In this document: in pieces, positions 49,753 through 58,692 of the stretch | Layout: each line of letters begins with the position of its first letter | Position numbering within the stretch: position 1 is the stretch's first letter | NCBI GenBank assembly: GCA_049718765.1 | Contig: JBNARI010000009.1 | Location: 1 to 61,975 of the forward strand | Origin: JBNARI01 sp049718765 | Lineage (GTDB): Bacteria; Bacillota; Sulfobacillia; DUMF01 | DNA: 61,975 nucleotides | Direction: 5' to 3' | Translations under genes and position numbers: made by a program | The notes under the pieces: model-generated | What the model was told of the DNA's origin: nothing | The model's input: only the letters and a program-made list of their open reading frames with translations | The model's database searches: none

Positions 49753-52414
49753 CCTGCCCAAGCCACTCCTTTACTGTATCGACTACCTGGGTACTGGGAA
49801 CCATGACTGTGCTAGGATTCGGGAGTGACTGTAAGAACAGCTGTCCATAGGAAGACATGACTATTCTGCTGTCCAATACCACAACAACGCCCTTGTCTCC
49901 ATGGCGCCTGATCAGCCGCCCAAATCCCTGCTTGAATTTTATCACTGCGCTGGGCAAGGCTATTTCAACAAATGGGTTGCCTCCACTGTCAGCCACCGAT
50001 TTAGCCCGAGCCTTCAGCAATGGGGTGTCGGGTACGTCGAAGGGCAGCTTCACTAGCACCACGCATCTCAAACAGCCCTCGGGCAGGTCTATCCCTTCCC
50101 AAAAGCTCGATGTTCCGAAAATCACACACGGCTGAACCTTTGGGAACAGCTCAGTGAGCACAGTCCGACTGCCATCTATGCCCTGACAGAGCAAATGAAT
50201 GCCCTTCCTAGCAAGCTTCTTTCTAAGGCCTGCCTCAAACCGCTTCAACATGGCATAGGAGGTGAACAGAACTATTGTCCTGCCCCTGCACACTTCGCAC
50301 AGTTTCCCAACCAGCTTCAAAGCCTCCCCCGCAAATGCATCCATCCCGTCCTTGGTCGGTGCAGGAATGTCTGTCACTGCACAAAGCAAACATTGGGAAT
50401 GGTAATCGAAGGGCGAGTTCACCGTCTCCACGCACAGCTTCTCTGGCGATACGCGGTCCAGCCCCGTGTCCCTGAGGAAGCTTTGAAACCCGCCTCCAAC
50501 TGCCAGCGTAGCAGAAGTAAGCACACACCCTGACAGCTTGCAGAAGAGCTTGTGGTAAAGCAAGTCCCCAACCCACAGAGGCGAATACCCAAACAGCACG
50601 TCTTCTCCGCCCGAGACCACTTCTACCCAACCAACCAATCCTTGATCAGCGCAGTCCAGCACCCGGTCAAGCACATCCCGTTTTTGCACAAGCCCACTGG
50701 CGAGGGCGCAAAGCTCGATCTGGCGTTCCTCATCAGGTGTGTCCTTTGCTACCTCCATTAGTTTCAATGAGAGTTCTTCTAGCAACGGCACAAGCCCCTT
50801 GGCCTTTGTAGCCAGAGGATGGTCTACTGGCACGAACACTTGCTGGCCCATTACGCCAAGTGCAACCCCCACCAACGCAAATTTTGTGACCTCCCCCAAG
50901 ATGTCATCTACCAGTTGTTTCAACGGTTCAGTAGCTTGAGAGGACACCCTGAACAGCAACAGGGCCAGATCCCTGAGGGAAACTGTATCCCCGAGTGCTT
51001 TGGTAGCTGTCTCCTCAAGGTGGTGGGCTTCGTCCACAACCAGGAACTTGTACTCTGGCAGCACTTTGTTCCCTGCAGCAATGTCAGAGAGCAGCAAGGC
51101 GTGGTTAGTGATTATGATTTGAGCGCTCTCCGCCTCTTCCCGGGCTTTTTGAGCAAAACACTTGTGCTTGAAAACGCACCTAGCCCCAGCACAGCTAGTA
51201 ACATCACTGCACACTTGCTTCCAAATGTGTTCGTCTTCGGGCGCAATGTGAGTTTCGGATCTGTCCCCCGTAAGCGTTTTGCTCGCCCAGCACAAGAGGG
51301 GCAAGACGCGATGCCTCTCGGACCAGGCCCTCCTAGGCAGTTCTTTGCGGAACTGGTGCCATTTCCTCAGGCAAAGGTAGTTGTTGCGTCCTTTCACCAA
51401 AGCCACCCTCAGCTTTTGGCCAAGCATCTTCTCCAGGATTGGGATGTCCTTTGCAATGAGCTGCTCCTGGAGGTTGATAGTGTGCGTTGAAACCACGATC
51501 GGGCCATTTCCTCGAAGGGCCCAAAGGGCGGCCGGAAGCAGGTAACCCAGGGACTTTCCAGAGCCAGTACCAGCCTCCACCACCACATTCTTGCCTTCGC
51601 TAAAGGCTTCCATTGCCAGGTAGGCCATCTGTAATTGACCAGGCCTGAACTGGAAACCCGGGATCGCCCTGGACGCTAGTCCACCGGGACCAAGGAAACT
51701 CCGCAAGTCAAGGCTAACTTCCACACCCTGGCTTGAAGCAGGCGTCTCCTCGGGGCGAGCCACAGCCTGTAAGTTGGGGGAGGCCTTTGAAGCAGCGAGC
51801 GCCTCTTCCAAGAGGGATTGCAAGGGCCAGTTTGCACCCTGGCTAAGCTCCAGCAGCTCCTGGATTAGTTCTTTCCCTAGTCCAGTCAAGGCTCCCTTCA
51901 ACCCAAGGAAGACTTCTGCTTCTGCAATTGCATCTTGCAGTGCCCTGTGATGTGTCCTTGGTTCCAGGCCAAAATGGGACACAAGCGTCTCAAGCTTGTG
52001 GCTCCTCAGCACAGGCAAGGCAATCCGAGATAGCTCCAGGGTATCTATCACGGAACGTGGGTTAAGCCGTACTCTGCATTCTGCAGCAGCCCTTTTCAAG
52101 AATGCCAAATCGAACTGGGCGTTATGGGCCACCACAACTGCGTCTTCCAGGATCAGGGCCAGCTCCCTTATAACTTCGCACAGCTCGGGCGCCGAAGCTA
52201 ACATTTCCTGGGAAATCCCCGTCATAAAGGTAATCAAGGGGGGGATTGGCTTTGAGGGTCTCGCCAAGCTGGAGTATTCGAGGCGTTGTTGGCCTTGGCC
52301 AAAGACCACCGCTGCAACTTCTATGATTTCGTCGGTGTCAGGGTCCAGACCAGTTGTTTCCACGTCCACTGCAACCAGCTTCATAGTTTCAGCCATCACG
52401 ATTGGGTCCACCAC
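49733..52414 (-). CDS. dinG: DinG-family helicase fused to a DnaQ-like 3'-5' exonuclease
   Basis: 893 residues. The N-terminal ~175 residues are a DEDDh exonuclease: VDVETTGLDPDTDEIIE, AHNAQFDLAFL and HHRALQDAIAEAEV. The XPD-like helicase part has Walker A EAGTGSGKSLGYLLP, DEAH (VVDEAHHLEE), and late motifs FGTSSFWEGIDLPEG and QGFGRLIRR. A stretch CSDVTSCAGARCVFKHKCF contains four cysteines placed like the Fe-S cluster of XPD/DinG helicases. The exonuclease-DinG fusion is typical of Firmicutes. The start is uncertain among GTG 52414, GTG 52399 and ATG 52396. It begins 7 nt after mtaD. Confidence 0.93.
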   Translation of the reverse strand: MVDPIVMAETMKLVAVDVETTGLDPDTDEIIEVAAVVFGQGQQRLEYSSLARPSKPIPPLITFMTGISQEMLASAPELCEVIRELALILEDAVVVAHNAQFDLAFLKRAAAECRVRLNPRSVIDTLELSRIALPVLRSHKLETLVSHFGLEPRTHHRALQDAIAEAEVFLGLKGALTGLGKELIQELLELSQGANWPLQSLLEEALAASKASPNLQAVARPEETPASSQGVEVSLDLRSFLGPGGLASRAIPGFQFRPGQLQMAYLAMEAFSEGKNVVVEAGTGSGKSLGYLLPAALWALRGNGPIVVSTHTINLQEQLIAKDIPILEKMLGQKLRVALVKGRNNYLCLRKWHQFRKELPRRAWSERHRVLPLLCWASKTLTGDRSETHIAPEDEHIWKQVCSDVTSCAGARCVFKHKCFAQKAREEAESAQIIITNHALLLSDIAAGNKVLPEYKFLVVDEAHHLEETATKALGDTVSLRDLALLLFRVSSQATEPLKQLVDDILGEVTKFALVGVALGVMGQQVFVPVDHPLATKAKGLVPLLEELSLKLMEVAKDTPDEERQIELCALASGLVQKRDVLDRVLDCADQGLVGWVEVVSGGEDVLFGYSPLWVGDLLYHKLFCKLSGCVLTSATLAVGGGFQSFLRDTGLDRVSPEKLCVETVNSPFDYHSQCLLCAVTDIPAPTKDGMDAFAGEALKLVGKLCEVCRGRTIVLFTSYAMLKRFEAGLRKKLARKGIHLLCQGIDGSRTVLTELFPKVQPCVIFGTSSFWEGIDLPEGCLRCVVLVKLPFDVPDTPLLKARAKSVADSGGNPFVEIALPSAVIKFKQGFGRLIRRHGDKGVVVVLDSRIVMSSYGQLFLQSLPNPSTVMVPSTQVVDTVKEWLGQDEGTAH

Positions 52415-52421
52415 CTACGTA

Positions 52422-53756
52422 TCACGTGTCCGTCAAGGCAGGAGCACCAAGGCGCCTTGCCCTTTGGCTCACTTCTTGCTTCACCCGGTCTAGATTAAGG
52501 TCCAGCTTTTCCAATCCCAGCAGTCTACGGTCCCAGACCACCCACTCGCCCCGTACCATGACTGCCCGAACTGCCTGGTCTGTCCCGCCGTACACCAGAG
52601 CGGAGTAAGCGCTGTTCGTGCCCCTGATATAAGGCCCGTCAGCCTCGACCAGCACTACGTCCGCCTCTCGTCCAGGCTCAAGTTTGCCACAGTTTAGCCC
52701 CAAAGCGACTGCGCCCTGCCAAGTGGCCATCTCAAGCACCTGAGCTCCAGTGATTGCTGCAGCATCACGACGTTTCCCTTTCTGTAATAATGCGCACAGC
52801 TTCATAGTCTCGAACATGCTTAAACTGGAGGAAGCAGGCCCATCGGTGCCAAGGCATACCCTTGCCCCCGCCTCGAGGAGTTCAACCACTGGGGCAATGC
52901 CGCTACCTAAGTACAGGTTGGACCATGGGCAATGGGCTACACTTAACTGCCCCGCGTTTGCCAACATGGAAATGTCCCGCTCGGTAAGGTGCACACAATG
53001 GGCGGCTAGGGTCCTCACCTGTGACCCTCCCCGACTCAGGAACAGCTCCACTGGAGTAGCCCTGTACCTCCTAACGCAGTCCTCTACTTCTCGTCTGGTC
53101 TCGGAGAGGTGTATGTGCACAAAGGTGTCTAGCCTTGCTGCAATCTGGATTGCCCTTTCAAGCCACGGAGGCGGACAGGTGTATACCGCGTGGGGCCCCA
53201 CTCCCACAGTTATGTTCCCAGCCGCTGCGCCGTGCCACCCCTTCCACAGCCTGCGCGTGGCAAACAACGTCCTCCACCAGTCAGCCTTTTTCTTGCCCAC
53301 CATCCCCTGGCACAATGCAGCTCGAATTCCTACGTGTGTGGCGGCCTTTGCAACTTCTTCCATGTAAAAGTACATGTCCGCAAACGCTGTTGTACCGCCC
53401 AAGGCCATTTCGCACGTAGACAACAACGCTCCCCAATAAACGTCTTCCCTGGACATCTTGGCTTCCAGCGGCCATATCGCCTTTTCTAGCCAATCCTGCA
53501 AACCCAGGTCGGCGCCGTGGCCTCTAAGCACGGACATGGCCACATGGGTATGGGCGTTGATAAGGCCCGGCATTACCACGCTCCCGCGGGCGTCGACAGG
53601 CTCTGCGTCCCCACACCGTTCGGGTTCACCTTCACCCACTTTGGAGATGACTCCATCCTCTACTAACACCCATCCCCGTTCCACAACGTTAAACCCAGGA
53701 CCAACACCCAAAAGGATGCCGTCCTTGATCAAGAACTTCCTACCCGTACCCACCAA
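52422..53756 (-). CDS. mtaD: 5-methylthioadenosine/S-adenosylhomocysteine deaminase
   Basis: A 444-residue amidohydrolase that deaminates MTA and SAH to their inosine analogues. The metal motif is MPGLINAHTHVAMS. Further markers are the catalytic Glu/His region (VHIHLSETRREVEDC), AAHCVHLTERD, VAHCPWSN, and the final Asp in CLGTDGPASS. The TTG start 53756 lies 1 nt from the ahcY stop region; a later start is possible. Context supports the substrate: it sits with ahcY and mtnP, and speD lies ~4 kb upstream in the same orientation. Distinguishing it from other ATZ/TRZ-type deaminases rests on that context. Confidence 0.9.
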   Translation of the reverse strand: MVGTGRKFLIKDGILLGVGPGFNVVERGWVLVEDGVISKVGEGEPERCGDAEPVDARGSVVMPGLINAHTHVAMSVLRGHGADLGLQDWLEKAIWPLEAKMSREDVYWGALLSTCEMALGGTTAFADMYFYMEEVAKAATHVGIRAALCQGMVGKKKADWWRTLFATRRLWKGWHGAAAGNITVGVGPHAVYTCPPPWLERAIQIAARLDTFVHIHLSETRREVEDCVRRYRATPVELFLSRGGSQVRTLAAHCVHLTERDISMLANAGQLSVAHCPWSNLYLGSGIAPVVELLEAGARVCLGTDGPASSSLSMFETMKLCALLQKGKRRDAAAITGAQVLEMATWQGAVALGLNCGKLEPGREADVVLVEADGPYIRGTNSAYSALVYGGTDQAVRAVMVRGEWVVWDRRLLGLEKLDLNLDRVKQEVSQRARRLGAPALTDT

Positions 53757-53757
53757 C

Positions 53758-54966
53758 CTATGTCACCCCAAGGTAACTCCTTTGTTCCTCGCTCAACGAA
53801 TCGATTTCAATTCCCAGGGCTTCTAATCGAAGAGATGCAACCTTCAGATCCAGCTCTTCTGGAACGGCCATGAGCTTTGGTGGCAACTGGGCGTGGGCTG
53901 TATGCACAAACCACACGCAAAGAAGCTGTAGGGCGAAACTCATGTCCATTATCTCCACAGGGTGCCCGTCTCCACACACAAGGTTTACCAACCTGCCCTC
54001 ACCTAGCAAGTAAATCCGCTTGCCCCATGGCATTTGCAGCTCCTCAATCCCTGGTCTCACAACTCTCCGGGACGTTGCTGTTTCCCGCATGTGTTGGACT
54101 GCGATTTCCACATCGAAATGTCCTGCGTTACACAAAATCGCGCCATCCTTCATGAGCTTGAAATGTTCTGGACCCAGCACTTGAATGCATCCGGTCAAAG
54201 TCACAAAAATGTCCCCCACTTGAGCTGCCTTCAGTGAGGGCATAACATAGTACCCTTCCATGAGAGCCTCGTTGGCCTTTACGGGATCCACTTCGCACAC
54301 TATCACCTGCGCGCCCATGCCCCTGGCCCTAGATGCCACTCCCCTGCCGCACCAGCCAAATCCCAGCACTACCACGCGTTTGCCCGCAAGCAGCAGGTTT
54401 GTAGTGCGCACTATCCCGTCTATGACGGACTGCCCTGTACCATACCTGTTGTCGAAGAGGCGTTTTGACCTAGCATCGTTGACCCCAATTACCGGGAAAA
54501 GCAGTCTTCCAGAGCGTTCAAGCTTTCGCACCCTGGTGATACCGGTAGTAGTCTCCTCGCACGCTCCCAACACTGGGGTAGAGTGTGGACACCGCTCGTG
54601 AAGGCGCACTATCAAGTCAGCACCGTCGTCAATCACTAGGTGGGGCTTCACATCCACGAGGCGATCTATGTCTTTGAAATACTCTTCCATACTGGCCCCG
54701 CGGCGGGCGTAAACCTCTATTCCTCTTCGCCGTAGCGCTGCAACCACCTCGTCCTGAGTGGATAGGGGATTGGATGCGGCGGCAAACACTTGCGCTCCAG
54801 CCTCTTGAAGTGCTAGGCACAAGTTAGCAGTCTTTGCTTCCAGGTGAAGGCAAACGGCAATCTTCCTTCCCCCAAGCCCGCCCTTTTCAGCCACGAACTT
54901 GGAAACCCTGGACAGCACAGGCATGTGCTGGCGGGCCCACTCGATCTTGAGCTCACCCGTGTCCAT
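53758..54966 (-). CDS. ahcY: Adenosylhomocysteinase
   Basis: A 402-residue NAD-dependent enzyme hydrolysing S-adenosylhomocysteine to homocysteine and adenosine. Markers: LHLEAKTANLCLAL, ACEETTTGITR, GVNDARSKRLFDNRYGTGQS, the NAD site VVVLGFGWCGRGVA, LKDGAILCNAGHFDVEI (LMKDG here) and NLVCGDGHPVEIMDMSFALQ. I use ATG 54966 because GGAGGCCGGAG lies directly upstream; in-frame ATGs 30-42 nt earlier would lie within mtnP. The C-terminus lacks the KPDHYRY tail of eukaryotic-type enzymes. It overlaps mtnP by 14 nt. Confidence 0.96.
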   Translation of the reverse strand: MDTGELKIEWARQHMPVLSRVSKFVAEKGGLGGRKIAVCLHLEAKTANLCLALQEAGAQVFAAASNPLSTQDEVVAALRRRGIEVYARRGASMEEYFKDIDRLVDVKPHLVIDDGADLIVRLHERCPHSTPVLGACEETTTGITRVRKLERSGRLLFPVIGVNDARSKRLFDNRYGTGQSVIDGIVRTTNLLLAGKRVVVLGFGWCGRGVASRARGMGAQVIVCEVDPVKANEALMEGYYVMPSLKAAQVGDIFVTLTGCIQVLGPEHFKLMKDGAILCNAGHFDVEIAVQHMRETATSRRVVRPGIEELQMPWGKRIYLLGEGRLVNLVCGDGHPVEIMDMSFALQLLCVWFVHTAHAQLPPKLMAVPEELDLKVASLRLEALGIEIDSLSEEQRSYLGVT

Positions 54967-55759
54967 GCTCCGGCCTCCCCTCCAGCACCCGTGCATCGGC
55001 GCAGCCACAAGTGCGCTGTGAACCCTCCGCTCGCTTCACCGTTTTCCCCATCACCTCAAGAAGCTGTACTCTGCTGGCCTCCATCTGGCGAACCACTTCC
55101 TCGTGGGTTAGGGGAGTGTGTCCGAAACCGGCCGCTTGATTGGTCACCACACAGATTGCGGCGTAACACAGGCCAGCCTCTCTCGCAAGTGCGGCCTCAG
55201 GCATTCCAGTCATGCCTACCACAGTGGCCCCAAGCGCACCAAACATCCTTATTTCTGCGGGCGTTTCGAAGCGAGGCCCTTGGGCGCACACGTAGCATCC
55301 CTGAGACCTCACCCTGACCCCCACCGTGGTACATGAATCAATCACCAGGTCTCGCAAACGAGGACAATAGGGATGCGTGAAGTCCACGTGGCACACTGGT
55401 CCCTCAGTATCGTCGGCAAAGGTGGATGGCCTATCCTTGGTGAAATCTATGCACTGATCCACGATCACGAAGTCCCCAGGCTTGAGCTCTGCGTCAATGC
55501 CGCCTACCGCAGCCGTAGCAATAACTTGCTCCACCCCCCAGTTCCAAAGCGCCCAAATGTTGGCCCTGTAATTCACCCTGTGGGGCGGGACAGTGTGTTG
55601 CGGTCCGTGTCTTGGTAGGAAGGCAATGTCCGTCCCATTCAGGCGAGCTTCAAAGAACACCGCAGGCCCATACGGGGTAATCTCGACAATGCGACGGATT
55701 CCTCCGAAAGCCGTAGGGTCAAGGAGCCCTGTACCCCCAATTACCCCGATTCGCGGCAC
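54953..55759 (-). CDS. mtnP: S-methyl-5'-thioadenosine/thioinosine phosphorylase
   Basis: A ~268-residue purine nucleoside phosphorylase of the MTAP group, releasing adenine (or hypoxanthine) and methylthioribose-1-phosphate. Motifs: MPRIGVIGGTGLLD, PRHGPQHTVPPHRVNYRAN, TAAVGGI, QGPRFETPAEIRM, VVGMTGMPEAALAREAGLCYAA. I use GTG 55759, which gives the family start MPRIGVIGGTG with AAGGGG 8 nt upstream, rather than GTG 55768 next to its SD. Since mtaD is in the operon, the true substrate may be methylthioinosine. Upstream DUF72 gene overlaps or abuts. Confidence 0.93.
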   Translation of the reverse strand: MPRIGVIGGTGLLDPTAFGGIRRIVEITPYGPAVFFEARLNGTDIAFLPRHGPQHTVPPHRVNYRANIWALWNWGVEQVIATAAVGGIDAELKPGDFVIVDQCIDFTKDRPSTFADDTEGPVCHVDFTHPYCPRLRDLVIDSCTTVGVRVRSQGCYVCAQGPRFETPAEIRMFGALGATVVGMTGMPEAALAREAGLCYAAICVVTNQAAGFGHTPLTHEEVVRQMEASRVQLLEVMGKTVKRAEGSQRTCGCADARVLEGRPEHGHG

Positions 55760-55760
55760 C

Positions 55761-56546
55761 TCATTCACCCCTTCCCAGCATGGTCTGGAGCATTTTGGCG
55801 TTCACCGCTGCGTTCCCTCCATGACAATTGTTAAACAGCACAAGGGTCACTGGTACCGTCTGGTCCAGTTCCATTATTCTCCCTTTCCACTCTTCCAGCT
55901 CGTCCTGGGAGTACAGGTAGTTGTATCGCTCTCCGGCTGCGCCGGGCTTCCACCATGCTTGGGCATTGCGACCGTGAAATCTCACGTAGCCCAGCTGGCT
56001 GGTGGCAACGCATACGGGGGGCATAAGTCCGGGCAACCTGGGTTCGTCCACGCAACAGAACCCTAAGCCCAGCCTCCTCAGGAGTTCAAAGGTGTCGTCG
56101 CTGACCCAAGCGGAATTCCGGAACTCCACCACGACTGGTGCTGGCTCAGTGTGTTCCCTTAAGAGCTCCAAAGTCCCACGAGATTCTCCAGAAGGCTTAA
56201 AAGACCACGGAAACTGAGCCAGGATACAAGCAAGCTTACCTTCAGCCATGAGCGGCGTCAACGCCTTCATGAACCCGGAAAACGCTTCCCGAACCTCTTG
56301 GGGACTACCCCGCTGGTGGGTCATGGACCTGTGAGCTTTGAGCGAAATCCTGAAATTAGCGGGAGTCCTCTTCACAAACGAGCTCATACTCTTTTGAGAG
56401 GGCATAGAGTAGTAGGTGTAGTCAAGCTCTAGCACGGGGAAGTGCTGGGCGTAATACTCGAGCATCCTGTAAGTGGGGATATTCGGGGGATAAAAGGTGC
56501 CCTTCCAATCCGAGTAGCTGAAACCCGCGGTTCCCACTAGCACCAC
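55761..56546 (-). CDS. DUF72 family protein
   Basis: A ~261-residue TIM-barrel protein of the DUF72 (YecE) family. Family features: VGTAGFSYSDWKGTFYPP, YAQHFPVLELDYTYYSMP, RISLKAHRSMTHQ, ILAQFPWSFKP, VVEFRNSAWVSDDTFELLR, YVRFHGRN, and the NNCHGGNAAVNAKML end. The Glu/Arg (EFRNSAW) and the N-x-C-H-G-G end are conserved but no reaction is established. GTG 56546 is preferred because ndk's stop lies just upstream and GGGGTG is 8 nt away. It follows ndk and precedes mtnP. Confidence 0.9.
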   Translation of the reverse strand: MVLVGTAGFSYSDWKGTFYPPNIPTYRMLEYYAQHFPVLELDYTYYSMPSQKSMSSFVKRTPANFRISLKAHRSMTHQRGSPQEVREAFSGFMKALTPLMAEGKLACILAQFPWSFKPSGESRGTLELLREHTEPAPVVVEFRNSAWVSDDTFELLRRLGLGFCCVDEPRLPGLMPPVCVATSQLGYVRFHGRNAQAWWKPGAAGERYNYLYSQDELEEWKGRIMELDQTVPVTLVLFNNCHGGNAAVNAKMLQTMLGRGE

Positions 56547-56551
56547 GACAG

Positions 56552-56971
56552 TTACACCCCACTTTCCGGGAAAAACAGTGCCCACTCCCTCTCGGCAGCC
56601 TCAAGGGAATCAGCAGCATGGACCAGGTTCCTGGTTACTTCCGTGGCCAGATCCCCCCTGATGGTCCCTGGCAGGGCGAGCACCGGGTCAGTGGCCCCAA
56701 CCAACTGGCGCACTGTCTTCACCGCTTCCCTTCCTTCCAGTATCATGGCAACCACCGGCCCAGAGCAAATGAAGTTTACCAGGTCGTCGAAGAAGTGCTT
56801 GCCCTTGTGCACCCGGTAATGGGCTTCGGCTGCCTCCCTAGACAAGCGCACCATTTTGAGTGCCACAACCTTGAGGCCCTTTGCTTCGAACCTGGAGATG
56901 ATTTGGCCAACCAGGCCCCGCTCCACGGCGTCGGGCTTGAGCATGACGAAGGTACGCTCCACACCCATCAC
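56552..56971 (-). CDS. ndk: Nucleoside diphosphate kinase
   Basis: A 138-139-residue enzyme transferring the gamma-phosphate between nucleotides. It has TFVMLKPDAVERGLVGQII, HYRVHKGKHFFDDLVNFICSGPVVAMILEG, and GTIRGDLA. The active-site His lies in NLVHAADS, the counterpart of NxxHGSDS, with A-A in place of G-S. Start at 56971 or the next codon; 4-nt overlap with the M42 peptidase gene. Confidence 0.96.
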   Translation of the reverse strand: MMGVERTFVMLKPDAVERGLVGQIISRFEAKGLKVVALKMVRLSREAAEAHYRVHKGKHFFDDLVNFICSGPVVAMILEGREAVKTVRQLVGATDPVLALPGTIRGDLATEVTRNLVHAADSLEAAEREWALFFPESGV

Positions 56972-58035
56972 CCACCAAGGATTTCCGCCAACGCCTCAGA
57001 ATCTAGCTTGCTAATGGCGGCAGCTAGTAACCTGACCAGGTTATCGTAATCGTTTACGTGGAACACACCGGTGTGGCTATGGATGTACCTGGTGGGCACT
57101 GCCACTACAATGCTCGGCACGCCAATCCCCGACAGGTGAATTCTGCCCGCATCGGTGCCTCCCCCGGGCATCGAGTTAAACTGTACCGGGACACCTTCTT
57201 GGGCTGCAACTCCCTTGATAAACTTTAGCAGCCCTCCGTGGGGAATCAGGGAAGAATCGTAAAGCAGTATTGTGGGCCCCTTCCCCAGCTTTGACCTGGA
57301 TTCGTGCTCTTCAACCCCAGGAGTGTCTCCTGCAACGTCAACCTCAACAGCAATCGCCAGGTCAGGCTTTATGAGCTCGGCGCTTGTGGTGGCCCCTCTC
57401 AACCCAACTTCCTCCTGTACGGTGCCAACAAGGAAAACTTGACTGGCAAGCTCCCTGGCGCTCAAGATGCGAGCTAACTCCACCAGGGCTGCACAGCCAA
57501 GCCGATCATCCCAAGCTTTTCCCATGACTGCCTTGCCGTTTGCAGCCAAGCAGAATTCGCTTCTTGGAACTACCGGGTCGCCCGGCTCAACTCCCATCTG
57601 CTTGGCTTCTTCTTCAGTAGTCGCACCGATATCTATGTACATGTGCTTCTTTTCGACCAGTTTCTTCCTCTCGTCCTGGGACATGAGGTGAGGAGGCTTG
57701 GAGCCAATGACTCCTGGTACGTCGCCTTTCTTAGTTCGCACAGTCACCCTTTGGGCGAGCATCACCTGCTCCCACCAGCCCCCAACAGTTTGAAAGCGCA
57801 GGAAGCCCTGGGAGGTTACGTGGCTCACGATAAACCCAATTTCGTCCATGTGGGCTGCAATCATCACTTTTGGACCTACTTGGCCGTTCCGAAGACGGCC
57901 TACAAGGCTTCCCAACCTGTCTACACTCAGTTCGCAGTAGGGTGAAAGCAACTCCTTGAGCCCTTGACGTACTTCCCCTTCGAAACCTGAGGGACCAAAA
58001 GCCTCACTTAGCTTCTTCAGCACATCCAGTTCCAT
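56968..58035 (-). CDS. M42-family metallopeptidase (glutamyl-aminopeptidase/FrvX type)
   Basis: A 355-residue di-zinc aminopeptidase. It begins LKKLSEAFGPSGFEGEVR, then IAAHMDEIGFIVSHV (first metal His/Asp), the insertion domain, GKAWDDRLGCAALVELA (bridging Asp), TVQEEVGLRGA (catalytic Glu-Glu), VEVDVAGDTPG, and the last His in TRYIHSHTGV. Such enzymes trim peptides, often as large self-compartmentalised shells; older annotations call them endoglucanases. ATG start with GGGAGGG 5 nt upstream. A speD terminator lies upstream, so it probably heads the following operon through dacF. Confidence 0.93.
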   Translation of the reverse strand: MELDVLKKLSEAFGPSGFEGEVRQGLKELLSPYCELSVDRLGSLVGRLRNGQVGPKVMIAAHMDEIGFIVSHVTSQGFLRFQTVGGWWEQVMLAQRVTVRTKKGDVPGVIGSKPPHLMSQDERKKLVEKKHMYIDIGATTEEEAKQMGVEPGDPVVPRSEFCLAANGKAVMGKAWDDRLGCAALVELARILSARELASQVFLVGTVQEEVGLRGATTSAELIKPDLAIAVEVDVAGDTPGVEEHESRSKLGKGPTILLYDSSLIPHGGLLKFIKGVAAQEGVPVQFNSMPGGGTDAGRIHLSGIGVPSIVVAVPTRYIHSHTGVFHVNDYDNLVRLLAAAISKLDSEALAEILGG

Positions 58036-58059
58036 GGAATCCCTCCCAGGTGATTCTAA

Positions 58060-58099
58060 TAAAAAATGGGCCCCGCGTCCACTTACTCAGGCGCAGGGC
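58060..58099 (-). terminator. Terminator after speD
   Basis: On the minus strand GCCCTGCG (58092-58099) pairs with CGCGGGGC (58070-58077), including one G-U pair, and is followed by CCATTTTTTATT. It lies ~50 nt after the speD stop and separates it from the M42 peptidase operon. Confidence 0.6.
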
Positions 58100-58146
58100 A
58101 GCTACACAACATGATCACTATGAGGTAGAATAAAAATCACCTCGGC

Positions 58147-58518
58147 TCAGGATGCCTTCAACGTTTCCCTCTCAAATATCCCTCGCTTCATCTCGGTTGC
58201 CGTATACTTTGCCGCACCGAAAGCCTGGATAATGTGCTCAACTGCCGCCCACGGATTCACTCTTTCTCCACAGGTAAACACATCCACAGCTGCATATCCG
58301 TACTCGGGCCAGGTGTGTACGGCCAGGTGTGATTCGGAGATTACCACGACCCCTGAGACGCCTTGAGGGCTAAACTTGTGAAACGCAACTTCCCTAATGT
58401 CCGCGCCGGCTGCCAGCGCTGCATCCACCATGATTTCCTGGACAGACTGAACGCTGTCAATCACTGATGTTCTGCAGCCGTACACTTCCGCTAATACGTG
58501 CCGGCCCAAGGCATTCAT
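58147..58518 (-). CDS. speD: S-adenosylmethionine decarboxylase proenzyme
   Basis: A 123-residue pyruvoyl enzyme of the small prokaryotic type, making decarboxylated SAM for spermidine synthesis. It starts MNALGRHVLAEVYGC, and the autocleavage site is SES63-HLAVHTWPE, where Ser63 becomes the pyruvoyl group. VDVFTCGERVNPW carries the proton-donor Cys. I use ATG 58518 because the family N-terminus begins there; GTG/ATG codons up to 66 nt earlier add a non-conserved tail. SD AAAGGGGGC is ~11 nt upstream. No spermidine synthase gene (speE) is adjacent. Its by-product MTA is handled by the mtaD-mtnP genes nearby. Confidence 0.95.
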   Translation of the reverse strand: MNALGRHVLAEVYGCRTSVIDSVQSVQEIMVDAALAAGADIREVAFHKFSPQGVSGVVVISESHLAVHTWPEYGYAAVDVFTCGERVNPWAAVEHIIQAFGAAKYTATEMKRGIFERETLKAS

Positions 58519-58692
58519 TTCATTCCCAGCCCCCTTTACTGTGCTTGTATCGCCCCCCTTAACTAACCAGATCCATTCTAGCAAAAGCCCCCCCTATGTC
58601 AAGAAAAAGTTTGAGCTAGGAAAGTGATCAAGGGGACTGGCATAAGAATTAATGGCTGAGCGTAACTCCCTAGTGCAGAGGAGGAAAAGCCA

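Noticed and set aside
58585..58692. Clear sigma-E promoter for spoIVA
   Set aside because: A -10-like CATAAGAAT exists but no matching -35 at the right spacing, so it is only mentioned in the gene entry.
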